Made by a program: the position numbers and the translations under genes
Origin: an uncultured Spartobacteria bacterium
Lineage (GTDB): Bacteria > Verrucomicrobiota > Verrucomicrobiia > Chthoniobacterales > UBA6821
Length of the DNA: 46,693 nucleotides
Direction of reading: 5' to 3'
Assembly: GCA_903868795.1 (NCBI GenBank)
Contig: CAIPWR010000159.1
Span: 1-46,693 of the forward strand
The notes under the pieces: model-generated
What the model was told of the DNA's origin: nothing
Database searches by the model: none
What the model saw: the letters and a program-made list of their open reading frames with translations, nothing else
In this document: piece after piece, positions 15,461-24,600 of the stretch
How positions within the stretch are numbered: the stretch's first letter is position 1
Layout: each line of letters starts with the position of its first letter

Positions 15461-16255
15461 ATGAAACGCCCCCTCCTTCTACGAATGCTTCCAAGCCGCT
15501 GGCGGCATTCCCTCTACTATCGGTATTACCGTGCACGGCATGGAGAATGGCTGCCCCTTTTTGAAAAAGCCCCGCTTGCCCTTGCGCCTGAGCTTTCCAT
15601 GTGCGGGCTGATTCCGGGATGCGGTGTTTCCGGTCCCATCGCCTTTTTGGGATGCTATGAGCCTACACTGTCTACCCGCTTGGCTCAGCTGTCCAAGGAG
15701 GGGGGGCTTCTTGTGGATGTTGGGGCAAATATGGGATACTTCTCACTCCTGTGGGTCGTGGGGAGTCCAACCGCTAGAGCGATAGCTTTTGAGGCATCCC
15801 CTCGCAATATCTCCATGATGGAAAGCAATATTGAGAGGAATGGGTTGAAAGACCGCATCATGCTTGTTCCTAAAGCTGTAGGCAAGGCATCAGGATTCAT
15901 CGACTTCGACTTGGGGCCTGTCCACGAAACAGGTTGGGGGGGGATCGCCTCCCCTCAATCCGCGCGCACAATCAGCGTGCCCTTGGTACGATTGGATCAG
16001 GAATTATTACGCAAAAACATCGATGTGTTGAAGATCGATGTGGAAGGGGCGGATACGTGGGTGCTGTATGGCTGCGAGCAACTACTGAAAGAAAAACGAA
16101 TCGGCATGATTTTTTTCGAACAGAACAGGCACCGGATGCAAGAACTAGGCATCCAACACGGTGAAGCACAGCAGTTCCTGCGCGATCTGGATTATAACTG
16201 TCAACCTTTTGAAGGTAACGAAGGGGAGTGGATTGCCTTCCCGAACGCTCGGTAG
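15461..16255 (+). CDS. FkbM family methyltransferase (second of two)
   Basis: A protein of 264 residues from the ATG at 15461; an in-frame ATG at 15395, five bases after the previous stop, would give 286 residues, and neither has a clear ribosome binding site. The SAM motif LLVDVGANMGYFSLLW and the FkbM signature VLKIDVEGADTWVLYGCEQL are both complete. It is only distantly similar to the preceding methyltransferase, so this is more likely two family members side by side than a recent duplication. The target is unknown. Confidence 0.87.
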   Translation: MKRPLLLRMLPSRWRHSLYYRYYRARHGEWLPLFEKAPLALAPELSMCGLIPGCGVSGPIAFLGCYEPTLSTRLAQLSKEGGLLVDVGANMGYFSLLWVVGSPTARAIAFEASPRNISMMESNIERNGLKDRIMLVPKAVGKASGFIDFDLGPVHETGWGGIASPQSARTISVPLVRLDQELLRKNIDVLKIDVEGADTWVLYGCEQLLKEKRIGMIFFEQNRHRMQELGIQHGEAQQFLRDLDYNCQPFEGNEGEWIAFPNAR

Positions 16256-16290
16256 TCATAGATTTCATGGAGTGCTAAAAGCGCTCGTTC

Positions 16291-16779
16291 TTAAAACCAA
16301 TCGATGTGGTGGTAGAGCATCTTGTCCTCATCAAAGTGGAAATATCCACGGAACCGCTTTCCCTCCAGCATCCCCGGCAACCAGTACTGATCATCCTGCC
16401 ACATGTCGTGGTAGGGAATTGCTGATGGTGCCATCCAATGTGGGATCGCTTCGTCCGTTTCTTGTGGTTCGCCGAGGCATCCTTCGGCTGTGAAAACGAC
16501 GCAATGAAGCGCAAGGCCATCAACAAACTGGAAGTGGAGTTCTCCACGCTCGGAGAGATCCAGAGGAGTCACGCAAAGCTCCTCCTGGGTTTCACGGATC
16601 GCGGCCTCCAGAGGGGTCTCACGGGGTTCCAAGCGACCACCTGGCCCATTGATTTTGCCAGCGCCCAGCCCCCGTTTCTTTCGGATCATCAGGATCTGAC
16701 CCTCTCGTCGGATGAAGCAGAGGGAAGCCCTCATCGTCGGCTGCCAGTTCTGCCAAAAATTGAGGTCATGTGGATCCAC
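16291..16779 (-). CDS. Nudix hydrolase of the MTH1/8-oxo-dGTPase type
   Basis: A protein of 162 residues. The Nudix box is complete at residues 47-70 (G-x5-E-x7-RETQEE). The segment GKINGPGGRLE and the C-terminal YHDMWQDDQYWLPGMLEGK are closely like animal MTH1, which hydrolyses oxidised purine nucleotides. An oxidised-nucleotide cleaning role is therefore inferred. The Met at residue 16 (MRASLCF) is another possible start. It is divergent from ppk, with repeat copy 3 between them. Confidence 0.9.
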   Translation of the reverse strand: MDPHDLNFWQNWQPTMRASLCFIRREGQILMIRKKRGLGAGKINGPGGRLEPRETPLEAAIRETQEELCVTPLDLSERGELHFQFVDGLALHCVVFTAEGCLGEPQETDEAIPHWMAPSAIPYHDMWQDDQYWLPGMLEGKRFRGYFHFDEDKMLYHHIDWF

Positions 16780-16788
16780 AGAAAAGAA

Positions 16789-16942
16789 ATTAATATGGAA
16801 CTCAGGAACTCAGGAAGGATCTAAAATCTATGGTTGCTATATCCAAACCACCCGTTGGGCATGAACAGCCTGCTTCACTAATAATGCAGCTGTTGGGTTC
16901 CGCCTTCTTTCATTTCCTGAGTTCCTGAATTCCATATTAATC
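16789..16942. repeat. Arm-family repeat, copy 3: the most complete inverted pair
   Basis: The left arm (16789-16815) reads ATTAATATGGAACTCAGG then AACTCAGGA; the right arm (16915-16942) is its near-perfect inverted copy. Each arm holds a tandem of the motif GGAACTCAG. The centre (about 100 bases) differs from those of the other copies. The left arm begins just upstream of the Nudix start, and the right arm ends about 100 bases before ppk. No coding capacity is evident, although the arm can be read as Met-Glu-Leu in one frame. Confidence 0.8.
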
Positions 16943-17043
16943 TCTTCGTACGCTTCTTGCACGCGCTTCATGGCGCCGAATGTCGCCGCATTGTCACAAA
17001 TCCCCCCTTGACCCCGCCATTAGACATCGCACCATAGAGATTC

Positions 17044-19119
17044 ATGGAAAAAGGGCAGCCATCACATTTCATTAATCGCGGGCTTAGCTGGCTGGAGTTC
17101 AACCAGCGTGTGCTCGATCAGGCACTTGATAAGGAGAATCCTCTTCTGGAGAGGCTGAAATTCCTCTGCATCGTCAGCTCGAATCTCGATGAGTTCTTTG
17201 AGGTTCGCGTGGCTGGACTTAAGCAGCAGGTGCAGATGAACTCCGTCGCACTAGCCCCGGATGGCATGTCGCCGAAGTCGGAGCTCGCGGCGATTGCAAA
17301 GCGTGCCCGCAAACAGGTTGACGATCAATACCGCTGCTGGAACGAGGAGATCGAACCGGGTCTCGCAGCCGAGAACATCAAATTTCACAACTTTCCCGAT
17401 GTTCCCGAGTCGGAGCATGCCCACTTCGAGAAATTCTTCCACGAGCGGATCTTCCCGGTGCTCACACCCCTGGCCATTGATCCATCACACCCCTTTCCCC
17501 AGCTTCTCAACAAGAGCCTGAACATCATTGTTCACCTTGAGGGAGAGGGGATTAATACCGATCTGGCCGTTGTCCAAGTGCCGCGTATTCTCCCGCGTGT
17601 CGTTCCCTTCTCTCAGCAGACGGAGGAGCAGGGTCATGATTTCGTATTCCTTGGAAGTATCATCAAACACTACGTGGGAACCCTCTTCCATGGAGTCAAG
17701 GTGCTCGGAGCACATCTCTTCCGCGTCACCCGCAACAGCAATCTCTACATCGACGAGGAGGAGGCCGAGAATCTTCTGCATGCCATCGAGGAGGAGCTGC
17801 GCCATGTGAACCGCGGTGCCGCAGTGCGGCTCGAAGTGCAGGATGATTGCCCCGACGCGGTGGCCAATCGACTGCTCGAAATCTTCAACCTGGGTCATGG
17901 CGATCTCTACCGTCATGAAGGCCCCATCAATCTCACGCGGCTCATGCCGCTGGCCCTCTCGATCGACCGGCCCGATCTCCGCGACAAGCGATTTACCCCC
18001 GCGACCGTCGTCTCCCTTAATGAGGAGGCCGACATCTTCTGGCATATCCGCAAGGGCGATATCCTGATGCAGCATCCCTACGACAGCTTCCAGACCGTGC
18101 TCGACTTCCTCGGGCAGGCTGCCGAGGACCCTCATGTCCTGGCGATCAAGCAGACGCTCTACCGCACCAGTTCCGACTCTCCCCTCGTGGCCTCTCTCAT
18201 CCATGCGGCGGAGAACGGCAAGCAGGTGACGGTCATTATCGAGCTGAAGGCCCGCTTCGATGAAGCTGCGAACATCAAGTGGGCGCGCCTCATGCGCGAG
18301 GCTGGAGTGAATGTCATTTACGGTATCGCGGGACTCAAAACCCATGCCAAGGCGATGCTTGTCGTCCGGCAGGAGGGTGAAATCATCCGGCGCTATGCGC
18401 ACCTTGGAACCGGTAACTACCACCCCTCGACGGCTCGTCTTTATACCGATCTCGGTTTCCTGACGGCCCGTGAGGAACTCACCTCGGATGTGGCCACGAT
18501 GTTCAATATCCTGACGGGAGTCTCCAAGTTCCCCGGCATGAAAGAGCTCCTGATGGCGCCTTACGACTTGCGTGAAGGGATGCTCGAACTTATTGACCGC
18601 GAGATCGAACACGCGAAAGCAGGTCGCCCGGCAGGTATCTTTGTGAAGATGAATGCCCTGGTGGAGGAGAGCATGATCGAGGCGCTTTATCGCGCCTCCC
18701 AGGCAGGCATCAAGGTTCAGCTCTTCATCCGTGGAATCTGTTGCCTGCGGCCTGGCATCCCCGGCGTGAGCGAGAACATTGAAGTGCGCAGTCTGGTTGG
18801 ACGATTCCTTGAGCACAGCCGCATCATCCGATTTGAGAATGGTGGATCACCTGAGATCTACCTTGGTAGTGCTGACTGGATGCCTCGGAATCTCTTCCGT
18901 CGCGTCGAGACCGGTTTTCCCATTCGCAATCCTCGTGTCCAAGAGCATATCCAGGAAATTATAAACACGTTCTGGAAGGATAACGTGAAGGCGCGAGTCA
19001 TGGACACCGACGGCCTCTACCATCTACGACCTGTTGAGGGAGAAAGATTCAATGCACAAGAGGAGTTCGTCGCCGACTCACAACGTCGCCGCAAGGCGAA
19101 GCCAGCCTTGGCACAGTAG
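17044..19119 (+). CDS. ppk: Polyphosphate kinase 1
   Basis: A protein of 691 residues, the usual PPK1 length. It makes inorganic polyphosphate from ATP. The N-terminal domain starts with NRGLSWLEFNQRVLDQA and has FLCIVSSNLDEFFEVR. The two histidines of the phospholipase-D-like catalytic domains are His434 (GLKTHAKAML) and His453 (AHLGTGNYH), matching His435 and His454 of E. coli. No ppx follows. The antisense frame of 443 codons inside it is a shadow. Confidence 0.97.
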   Translation: MEKGQPSHFINRGLSWLEFNQRVLDQALDKENPLLERLKFLCIVSSNLDEFFEVRVAGLKQQVQMNSVALAPDGMSPKSELAAIAKRARKQVDDQYRCWNEEIEPGLAAENIKFHNFPDVPESEHAHFEKFFHERIFPVLTPLAIDPSHPFPQLLNKSLNIIVHLEGEGINTDLAVVQVPRILPRVVPFSQQTEEQGHDFVFLGSIIKHYVGTLFHGVKVLGAHLFRVTRNSNLYIDEEEAENLLHAIEEELRHVNRGAAVRLEVQDDCPDAVANRLLEIFNLGHGDLYRHEGPINLTRLMPLALSIDRPDLRDKRFTPATVVSLNEEADIFWHIRKGDILMQHPYDSFQTVLDFLGQAAEDPHVLAIKQTLYRTSSDSPLVASLIHAAENGKQVTVIIELKARFDEAANIKWARLMREAGVNVIYGIAGLKTHAKAMLVVRQEGEIIRRYAHLGTGNYHPSTARLYTDLGFLTAREELTSDVATMFNILTGVSKFPGMKELLMAPYDLREGMLELIDREIEHAKAGRPAGIFVKMNALVEESMIEALYRASQAGIKVQLFIRGICCLRPGIPGVSENIEVRSLVGRFLEHSRIIRFENGGSPEIYLGSADWMPRNLFRRVETGFPIRNPRVQEHIQEIINTFWKDNVKARVMDTDGLYHLRPVEGERFNAQEEFVADSQRRRKAKPALAQ

Positions 19120-19124
19120 AGAGA

Positions 19125-19150
19125 AAGGCTGAAGGCTGTTAGGAAGAGCC
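19125..19150 (-). repeat. Possible degenerate copy of the AGCCTAAACC repeat
   Basis: On the minus strand the sequence CTAACAGCCTTCAGCC matches parts of the second repeat family (see 41667-41705 and 44761-44803). It lies directly after the ppk stop codon in reverse orientation. The match is short, so the assignment is tentative. Confidence 0.3.
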
Positions 19151-19193
19151 TGTAGCCATGAATTTTGGATGAGAGGGAAGGCGCGCGAAGGAA

Positions 19194-19231
19194 GCTGTAT
19201 CGAGTATACAGCGAATGAGCAGCAACGCTGC
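19194..19231. repeat. Two hairpins downstream of tRNA-Gly
   Basis: GCTGTAT/ATACAGC (19194-19212) and GCAGC/GCTGC (19219-19231, loop aac) follow one another on the 3' side of the minus-strand tRNA-Gly. They could end or process the tRNA transcript, but no T-tract follows. They match in style the hairpins found next to tRNA-Ser at 30091-30253. Confidence 0.5.
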
Positions 19232-19243
19232 ATCTCGCCAAAA

Positions 19244-19317
19244 TGGAGCGGGTAGAGGGAATCGAACCCTCATGGCCTGCTTGGAAGGCAGGAACTTTAC
19301 CACTAAGCTATACCCGC
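19244..19317 (-). tRNA. tRNA-Gly (anticodon UCC)
   Basis: The minus strand folds into a full cloverleaf: acceptor GCGGGTA/TACCCGC, anticodon stem CCTGC/GCAGG with loop CTTCCAA (anticodon TCC), and T-arm GAGGGTTCGATTCCCTC. The terminal CCA is encoded (19246-19244). It decodes GGA and GGG. It stands alone between ppk and the small gene at 19374. Confidence 0.96.
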
Positions 19318-19373
19318 ATTAACTTCTTTCAGATTAGCACAAGCCCTAGGCGTGGTCAACCAGTGATGGTTGT

Positions 19374-19571
19374 CTACTTGGAGGCTTCCGGTTGCGTCTG
19401 GATTCCGGCGCGTTCCAAGGCCTTGCCGAATTCTTCTGAAGCTCGCGTGTTCACTACTGTTCGGTGACCCTTTGATTTCAGAAAGCAGAACTCTGCAGTC
19501 GCCGCTCCCAGTAGCAGCAGTCCGAAGACGATCAGTAGACCGGGCTTTAGGAAAAAGAGGCTACGGTGCAA
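19374..19571 (-). CDS. Hypothetical small single-span membrane protein
   Basis: A 65-residue frame beginning with TTG at 19571, with GGAG seven bases before it. It lies 31 bases downstream of eda on the same strand. Residues 6-31 form one strongly hydrophobic segment with a possible signal peptide end (LLLGAATAEF), followed by a charged tail. I do not recognise it. The position and the ribosome binding site support it; the short length and TTG start leave doubt. Confidence 0.45.
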   Translation of the reverse strand: MHRSLFFLKPGLLIVFGLLLLGAATAEFCFLKSKGHRTVVNTRASEEFGKALERAGIQTQPEASK

Positions 19572-19602
19572 GGAATGGAGCTCCAGGGCGATTGCGGGAA
19601 CT

Positions 19603-20268
19603 TTATTCTAGAGGGCCTTCCTCTTCTTGTCCTGTGGCAATGGCCACGGCTTTCTTCGCAAGCGAGGTGATACCCGCCCAATCACCGGCCTTGATAAGGG
19701 AGCGGTCGGCAATCCAGGATCCACCGACTGCGGCAACGCCGGGAGCCGCCAGATATTCTTTCAGCGTGGTGGCGCTGACTCCGCCAAGAGGGATGAACTT
19801 CACGCCTGTGTGGCCGTAGGGACCCGAGAGCGTCTTGAGCATCTTGATGCCGCCGGCGACATCAGCCGGGAAAAACTTCTGCACCTTGCAGCCGAGTTCG
19901 AGGGCTCGCTCAATTTCCGAAGGGGTCATGACGCCTGGAATGAATCCCAGGCCTCGCTCGTGGGCGGCTCGGACGACATTGGCATTCAGTCCAGGGGCAA
20001 GGCCGAACGTTGCGCCAGCCTCGGCTGCCTGAACTACCTGCTCTCCTGTGAGCAGAGTGCCAACTCCAAGGTGAACCTTGTCTCCGAAGGCCGCTTTGAT
20101 CCTGGCAACTGCTTCCGGTGCTGCTGGGGTGCGGAAGGTGACCTCTAGGGCATTGAGGCCACCATCCAGAAGGGCCTGAGTGAGCGGCTCGGCATCCTCA
20201 GCGCGATCGATGGTGATGACGGAAATAATACGGTTGGCTAGGACGGGTGTGAAATCAAAGGATGACAT
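19603..20268 (-). CDS. eda: KDPG/KHG aldolase
   Basis: A protein of 221 residues that cleaves 2-keto-3-deoxy-6-phosphogluconate to pyruvate and glyceraldehyde-3-phosphate (Entner-Doudoroff or hexuronate pathways). The catalytic Glu42 and Arg46 are in ALEVTFRTP, and the Schiff-base Lys131 is in VQKFFPAD, both at the positions expected from E. coli Eda. FIPLGGVSATTLKEYLAAPG forms the phosphate site. No edd or kdgK is nearby. It is divergent from smc. Confidence 0.95.
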   Translation of the reverse strand: MSSFDFTPVLANRIISVITIDRAEDAEPLTQALLDGGLNALEVTFRTPAAPEAVARIKAAFGDKVHLGVGTLLTGEQVVQAAEAGATFGLAPGLNANVVRAAHERGLGFIPGVMTPSEIERALELGCKVQKFFPADVAGGIKMLKTLSGPYGHTGVKFIPLGGVSATTLKEYLAAPGVAAVGGSWIADRSLIKAGDWAGITSLAKKAVAIATGQEEEGPLE

Positions 20269-20478
20269 GAAATATCTTTTAAGGAGTCAGCCCGTTTTAT
20301 CCAAGCAAGCAATTGGGAGTGGATGTCCGACTCCCTCAAAGGATCCATCCAAGAGATGTCCAGAAACCACTACATCTTGTGGTCGTTGATCGCATGAGCC
20401 CCAAGGGATTGTGTTTTTTGTTGTGACTTCGCACTTGAAAAGGCTAACCTTTGTCACCCCCAGCCACCTCTTTTTCCC

Positions 20479-23400
20479 ATGTATCTTCAATCACTCGAAC
20501 TGATCGGATTCAAGTCCTTCGCGCCCAAGACAACCCTGCGTTTCCATCGCGGCGTGACGGCCATTGTCGGCCCGAACGGCTGCGGCAAATCGAATGTTCT
20601 GGATGCCATCCGATGGGTGCTCGGCGAGCAGTCGGCCAAGGCCCTCCGTGGAGGTGAGATGGCGGACGTCATTTTCAACGGCACCGACACCCGCCAACCT
20701 CACAATATGGCTGAGGTCTCCATGACCTTCGCAGAGTGTGAACAGGAGCTGGGAGTCGAGTGGAACGAAGTCCGAATCACTCGCCGCGTCTTTCGCGATG
20801 GGAAGTCGGAGTATCTGATCAATGGCACGCCGTGCCGACTTAAAGACATCCATAATCTCTTCATGGACACCGGCATTGGCCGAAGCGCCTACTCCATCAT
20901 GGAGCAGGGTCGCACGGCCCAACTGCTGAACAGCCGACCGGAGGACCGCCGCGCTATCTTCGAAGAGGCCGCCGGCATTACCAAGTATAAGGCACAGAAG
21001 AAGGAAGCGCTCCGTAAGCTGGAGTACACCGAGTCGAACCTTCTCCGCGTCTCCGACATCATCAAGGAGGTGAAGCGCCAGATCGGCTCGCTCCAGCGTC
21101 AGGCAGGGAAGGCGCGCCGCTACCAGTCTCTCATGGAGGATCTCCGTGTCCTCGACACCCATCTTTCGCACCGCACCTATATCGACCTCGAGCGTTCCAT
21201 CACCGAAGTGGCAGAGCAGGTTGAGAAGAGCGCCGATGCACGTGCCCTCTACGAGCATGAGATCGCGGAGCAGGAGATCGAGGTTGCCGGGGCGCGAGAG
21301 CAGGTCTCGGCACTCGACGCCGAGACGAGCGGGGCTCGTGACAGTCTGCAGACGCTGAGGAACCGGATCTTCTCCGGTGAGAGTCGCATCGAAACGAACG
21401 CCGAACGGTGCGGAGAATTCCGGGAAATGGGCCTGCGCGCCCGTGCCGATATCGATGCAACGCATCTCCGCATTCGGGAGCAGGAAAACGAGATCGAACA
21501 GACTGATGCCCAGCTTGTCACTCTACTGGAGGTTCTTCGTGGTGAGGAGGAGTTGCTTCAGGCGGGTGCTGCTCGCCTTCAACACGCCCAGCAGGAACGA
21601 CAGTCTGCCGAGCAGGCCACCGAGTCACTTACCGGCCGTCTTCATGGTCTGGAAAACCGTCTCACGGATGTCCGGGGTGAGCTCTCCACTGCCAGTGCCC
21701 GCCGCGACGCGGAGAGATCACGCTCCCTCCAGCTCCAAGAGCAGGTTTCTGTCGCCGGCCTCGCCGTGACGACCGCTGCGACACGCGCGGAACAGACGGG
21801 GGCGGCACAAGCCTCCACGCGGGCTTCTTTAGATGCGGCTGAGCAGGAACTGCTCGCTGCCCAGCAGGGCCACGACGAGTCACAGAATGCACGGCAGACA
21901 GCCGAGACCGAGTGGAACAATTCGGTGAAGCAACTCTCCGAGCGGGAGCATCGCCTGGAAATTCTTCTCCAGCTCGAGCGCGAAGGAGAAGGTCTTGGCG
22001 AGGGAGCTCAGGCCATCCTGCGTGGCCTCGACCGACCAGAGTTTTATCAGTCCGGTATTCTCGGCACGTTGGCATCATTGGTGGAAGTTCCTCCAGTCGA
22101 AATCCCTGCAATCGAAGCAGCGCTGGGAGCCGCCAGCCGGGCCATCGTCTTCGCAGATGCGGGGATGGCTGAGTCAGCTCTCCAGACGCTTCGTGAGGCC
22201 GTCCAAGGACGCGCATCGGTCGTCGCCAGTGATCTTCTTCCGATCCCTCCGGCGCATGGTGGACCCCTCCCCGAGGGCGCCATTTCGTGGGCTGCGGATG
22301 TCGTCCGCGCCACCGGTTCCGCTCACGGACTTATTGCACGTCTTCTCGAGGGAGTAGTTATCGTCCCCGACCTGCAGACGGCCTTCCGCCTCAAGCGTGC
22401 CTATCCAGGACTCGCCTTCGCGGCGCGCACCGGTGAATTCCTTGGCCGTGATGGTGTCGCCCATGGAGGGGCTACAGGCGAGGCGACCGGTTCCGCTCTG
22501 CTGCGTCGGTCCCAGATCGCCACGTTGGAGCGCGAGGTCTCGGTGCTGCGGGAGAGTGTTCATCATTTGTCCCTTGTCCGCGAGGGGGCACTTGCCTCCC
22601 TCGAGGCCGCTGTAAACCGTCTCCGCGATGCCCGTGAAGTTCTTGGCAACACCCAGGGACTGCTCGCCGCCGCCCAGGCTGACAACCTTCTGGCAACCCG
22701 CGAACTCGAGAATGCCCGTCACCGCCACGAGTCGCTCGATGGCGAAATTTCCTCCCTGCAGGATCATATCCAACTTCTCGAAGCCCAGATTGCCGATCGC
22801 GAGCAGCAACTCGAGGCAGCCACGCTGGAGCTTAACACCGCACGCGAAGAGCGGTCCGCAGCCAGCTCCAGAATTTCTTTCCTGCGTGACGCCGAGACGA
22901 CCGCAGCGTCAGAGCTTGCCGAGGCACGCCTGCGTGTTGCCACGGAGCGTCAGCGTCAGCAGTCGCTTGCCAACCAGCGTGCTCCCATGGAGGCCCGTAT
23001 CCGTGAACTGGCCGAGACCATCTCGGTTCGTGAACGCGACATCACGACGCACGAGGAAAAGATCAAGTCGTTGGAGGCAGAGTCGACGGGACTTGCCGAG
23101 AGCGTGGAGACTTGGAAAATCGAAAGCGCCGAAGCAGAGGCCCGTGTGTTGGAGCTCGGCGTCCGCCGCGCCGAATTGCAATCCAGCGTCGAGGCGTTGG
23201 AAATTGCGCTGCGAGGCGCTCGTAAAAACCTTTCCGATCTGCAGGACAACCGTTCCAAGAACGAGGTTCGCCTTGCCGAGTTGAAGCTCCGCGCCGAGTC
23301 GATCCGCGACCATGTCTCCCGACGCTACCAGCTCGATCTTGCCGGATTCGAGCCTGACCGTTATGCCCTGCTCAAGGCCGTGGCCCAGCAGAAGGAAAAA

Positions 23401-24273
23401 GAGCGCCGCGCCGCCCTTCCCGAGTCAACCGACGCATCGACTCAAGGGGAGGTTCCTTCGAATGAAAACCCCGAAGAGGTCACGGTGGAGGCCGTTCAGG
23501 CAATCAGCGGCCCCATCCCTGCGGAAATCCCGTGGGACCGGATCGAGCTGGTGGTTGCCGAACTGACCGAGCGTGCCGACTCCATGGGACCCGTCAACCT
23601 TGATGCCATCCAGGAGTATGATGAGCTGGAAGAGCGCTATAAATTCCTCGAACAGCAGAATAACGACCTGATCAATGGCAAGGCAGAGCTTATGGAGGCG
23701 ATCGCACGGATCAACAAGACGACCAAGGAACTCTTCTCCGAGACCTTCGAGAAGATTCGCGTCAACTTCCAGGAGATGTTCACCCAGCTCTTTGGGGGAG
23801 GTAAGGCTAATCTCCTCCTCATGGATGAGAGCGATCCGCTTGAGAGTGGCATTGAGATCATCGCCAGCCCTCCCGGTAAGAAGCTCCAGAGCATCTCGCT
23901 CCTCTCCGGTGGCGAGCGCACGATGACAGCGGTGGCGCTACTCTTCGCCATCTACATGGTGAAGCCCTCTCCCTTCTGCGTGCTGGACGAAATGGACGCC
24001 CCGCTCGACGAGTCGAACATCGGCCGCTTCATCAAGCTCCTCGATCGCTTCATCGGCCAGAGCCAGTTCATGGTCATCACCCACAACAAGCGCACCATGT
24101 CGCGCGCCGACTCCCTCTACGGCGTCACCATGGAGGAGCGCGGTATCAGCAAACTCCTGAGCGTGAAGTTTACAGGTCGTGACGAGCAGCTCCCACCCGC
24201 CGCCGCCACGAACAGCACCCTCCGTGACGAGACTCAGGAAATGGTTTCTACCTCCGTGGAAGCCGAGGGATAA
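20479..24273 (+). CDS. smc: Chromosome segregation protein SMC
   Basis: A protein of 1264 residues. The N-terminal ATPase half has Walker A GPNGCGKS at 31-38 and LGEQSAKALRGGEMADVIFNG. Long coiled coils flank a hinge (about residues 510-665, YQSGILGTLASLVEVP to EFLGRDGVAHGGATGEATG). The C-terminal half carries signature LLSGGERTMTA (about 1141-1151) and Walker B VLDEMDAPLDESN (about 1166-1178). A loop rich in Pro/Glu/Ser (about 980-1015) precedes the last ATPase part. The protein compacts and organises the chromosome with ScpA and ScpB, which are not in view. Confidence 0.97.
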   Translation: MYLQSLELIGFKSFAPKTTLRFHRGVTAIVGPNGCGKSNVLDAIRWVLGEQSAKALRGGEMADVIFNGTDTRQPHNMAEVSMTFAECEQELGVEWNEVRITRRVFRDGKSEYLINGTPCRLKDIHNLFMDTGIGRSAYSIMEQGRTAQLLNSRPEDRRAIFEEAAGITKYKAQKKEALRKLEYTESNLLRVSDIIKEVKRQIGSLQRQAGKARRYQSLMEDLRVLDTHLSHRTYIDLERSITEVAEQVEKSADARALYEHEIAEQEIEVAGAREQVSALDAETSGARDSLQTLRNRIFSGESRIETNAERCGEFREMGLRARADIDATHLRIREQENEIEQTDAQLVTLLEVLRGEEELLQAGAARLQHAQQERQSAEQATESLTGRLHGLENRLTDVRGELSTASARRDAERSRSLQLQEQVSVAGLAVTTAATRAEQTGAAQASTRASLDAAEQELLAAQQGHDESQNARQTAETEWNNSVKQLSEREHRLEILLQLEREGEGLGEGAQAILRGLDRPEFYQSGILGTLASLVEVPPVEIPAIEAALGAASRAIVFADAGMAESALQTLREAVQGRASVVASDLLPIPPAHGGPLPEGAISWAADVVRATGSAHGLIARLLEGVVIVPDLQTAFRLKRAYPGLAFAARTGEFLGRDGVAHGGATGEATGSALLRRSQIATLEREVSVLRESVHHLSLVREGALASLEAAVNRLRDAREVLGNTQGLLAAAQADNLLATRELENARHRHESLDGEISSLQDHIQLLEAQIADREQQLEAATLELNTAREERSAASSRISFLRDAETTAASELAEARLRVATERQRQQSLANQRAPMEARIRELAETISVRERDITTHEEKIKSLEAESTGLAESVETWKIESAEAEARVLELGVRRAELQSSVEALEIALRGARKNLSDLQDNRSKNEVRLAELKLRAESIRDHVSRRYQLDLAGFEPDRYALLKAVAQQKEKERRAALPESTDASTQGEVPSNENPEEVTVEAVQAISGPIPAEIPWDRIELVVAELTERADSMGPVNLDAIQEYDELEERYKFLEQQNNDLINGKAELMEAIARINKTTKELFSETFEKIRVNFQEMFTQLFGGGKANLLLMDESDPLESGIEIIASPPGKKLQSISLLSGGERTMTAVALLFAIYMVKPSPFCVLDEMDAPLDESNIGRFIKLLDRFIGQSQFMVITHNKRTMSRADSLYGVTMEERGISKLLSVKFTGRDEQLPPAAATNSTLRDETQEMVSTSVEAEG

Positions 24274-24291
24274 ACATTTTCCCCCCGACAC

Positions 24292-24327
24292 AGAAGCGGC
24301 GCAGGATTGATTTCCTGCGTCGCTTCT
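24292..24327 (+). terminator. Probable terminator downstream of smc
   Basis: A 15-base-pair stem with one G-T wobble, AGAAGCGGCGCAGGA paired with TCCTGCGTCGCTTCT around a six-base loop, begins 18 bases after the smc stop. Only a weak T-containing tail (TCATTGTTG) follows, so termination may be moderate. The stem is unlike the dispersed hairpins because it is longer and single. Confidence 0.65.
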
Positions 24328-24340
24328 TCATTGTTGAAGC

Positions 24341-24523
24341 ATGAACAACCCGAGTCAGCACGGGAGGGCAGCAACCGCTTCCCAGAGGACAATCATAATT
24401 GGCTCGATGGCCATCACCCAACGTTTGCGGCAGGGCAAGTGGAAATCAATAGCTACAGACCTCAACCTCGTGCTGCTTTTATTGGGTTGTGGCCACGCTT
24501 TTTGGGCCATTTCCCAGTCCTAA
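24341..24523 (+). CDS. Hypothetical small membrane protein
   Basis: A 60-residue frame after the smc terminator. The first half is basic and the C-terminal half contains a hydrophobic segment (DLNLVLLLLGCGHAFWAI). A second frame overlaps it, and there is no clear ribosome binding site, so it may not be a gene. I do not recognise it. I keep it only because the space would otherwise be empty and the chain looks like a membrane peptide. Confidence 0.25.
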   Translation: MNNPSQHGRAATASQRTIIIGSMAITQRLRQGKWKSIATDLNLVLLLLGCGHAFWAISQS

Positions 24524-24557
24524 AACGTCGGGCCTTGGGAATTCATTCTTCTGCCTT

Positions 24558-24597
24558 CCTAATAGCCTACAGCCTAAACTGCTAATACCCTTTCCCT
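24558..24597 (+). repeat. AGCCTAAACC repeat, copy 1, before the CvpA-like gene
   Basis: The sequence runs CCTAATAGCCTACAGCC, then TAAACTGCTAATACCC. It ends a few bases before the ATG at 24601, so the leader of the gene consists of this repeat. No Shine-Dalgarno sequence is present. Other copies are at 40639, 41667, 44761, 45629 and 46427. Confidence 0.7.
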
Positions 24598-24600
24598 CCA

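Noticed and set aside
16990-17040. Possible Pho box before ppk (TTGTCACAAATC)
   Set aside because: Only one half-site is present; the second expected half at 11-base spacing is missing.
17485-18816. Long antisense frame (443 codons) inside ppk
   Set aside because: ppk is certain and complete; long antisense frames are expected in GC-rich genes.
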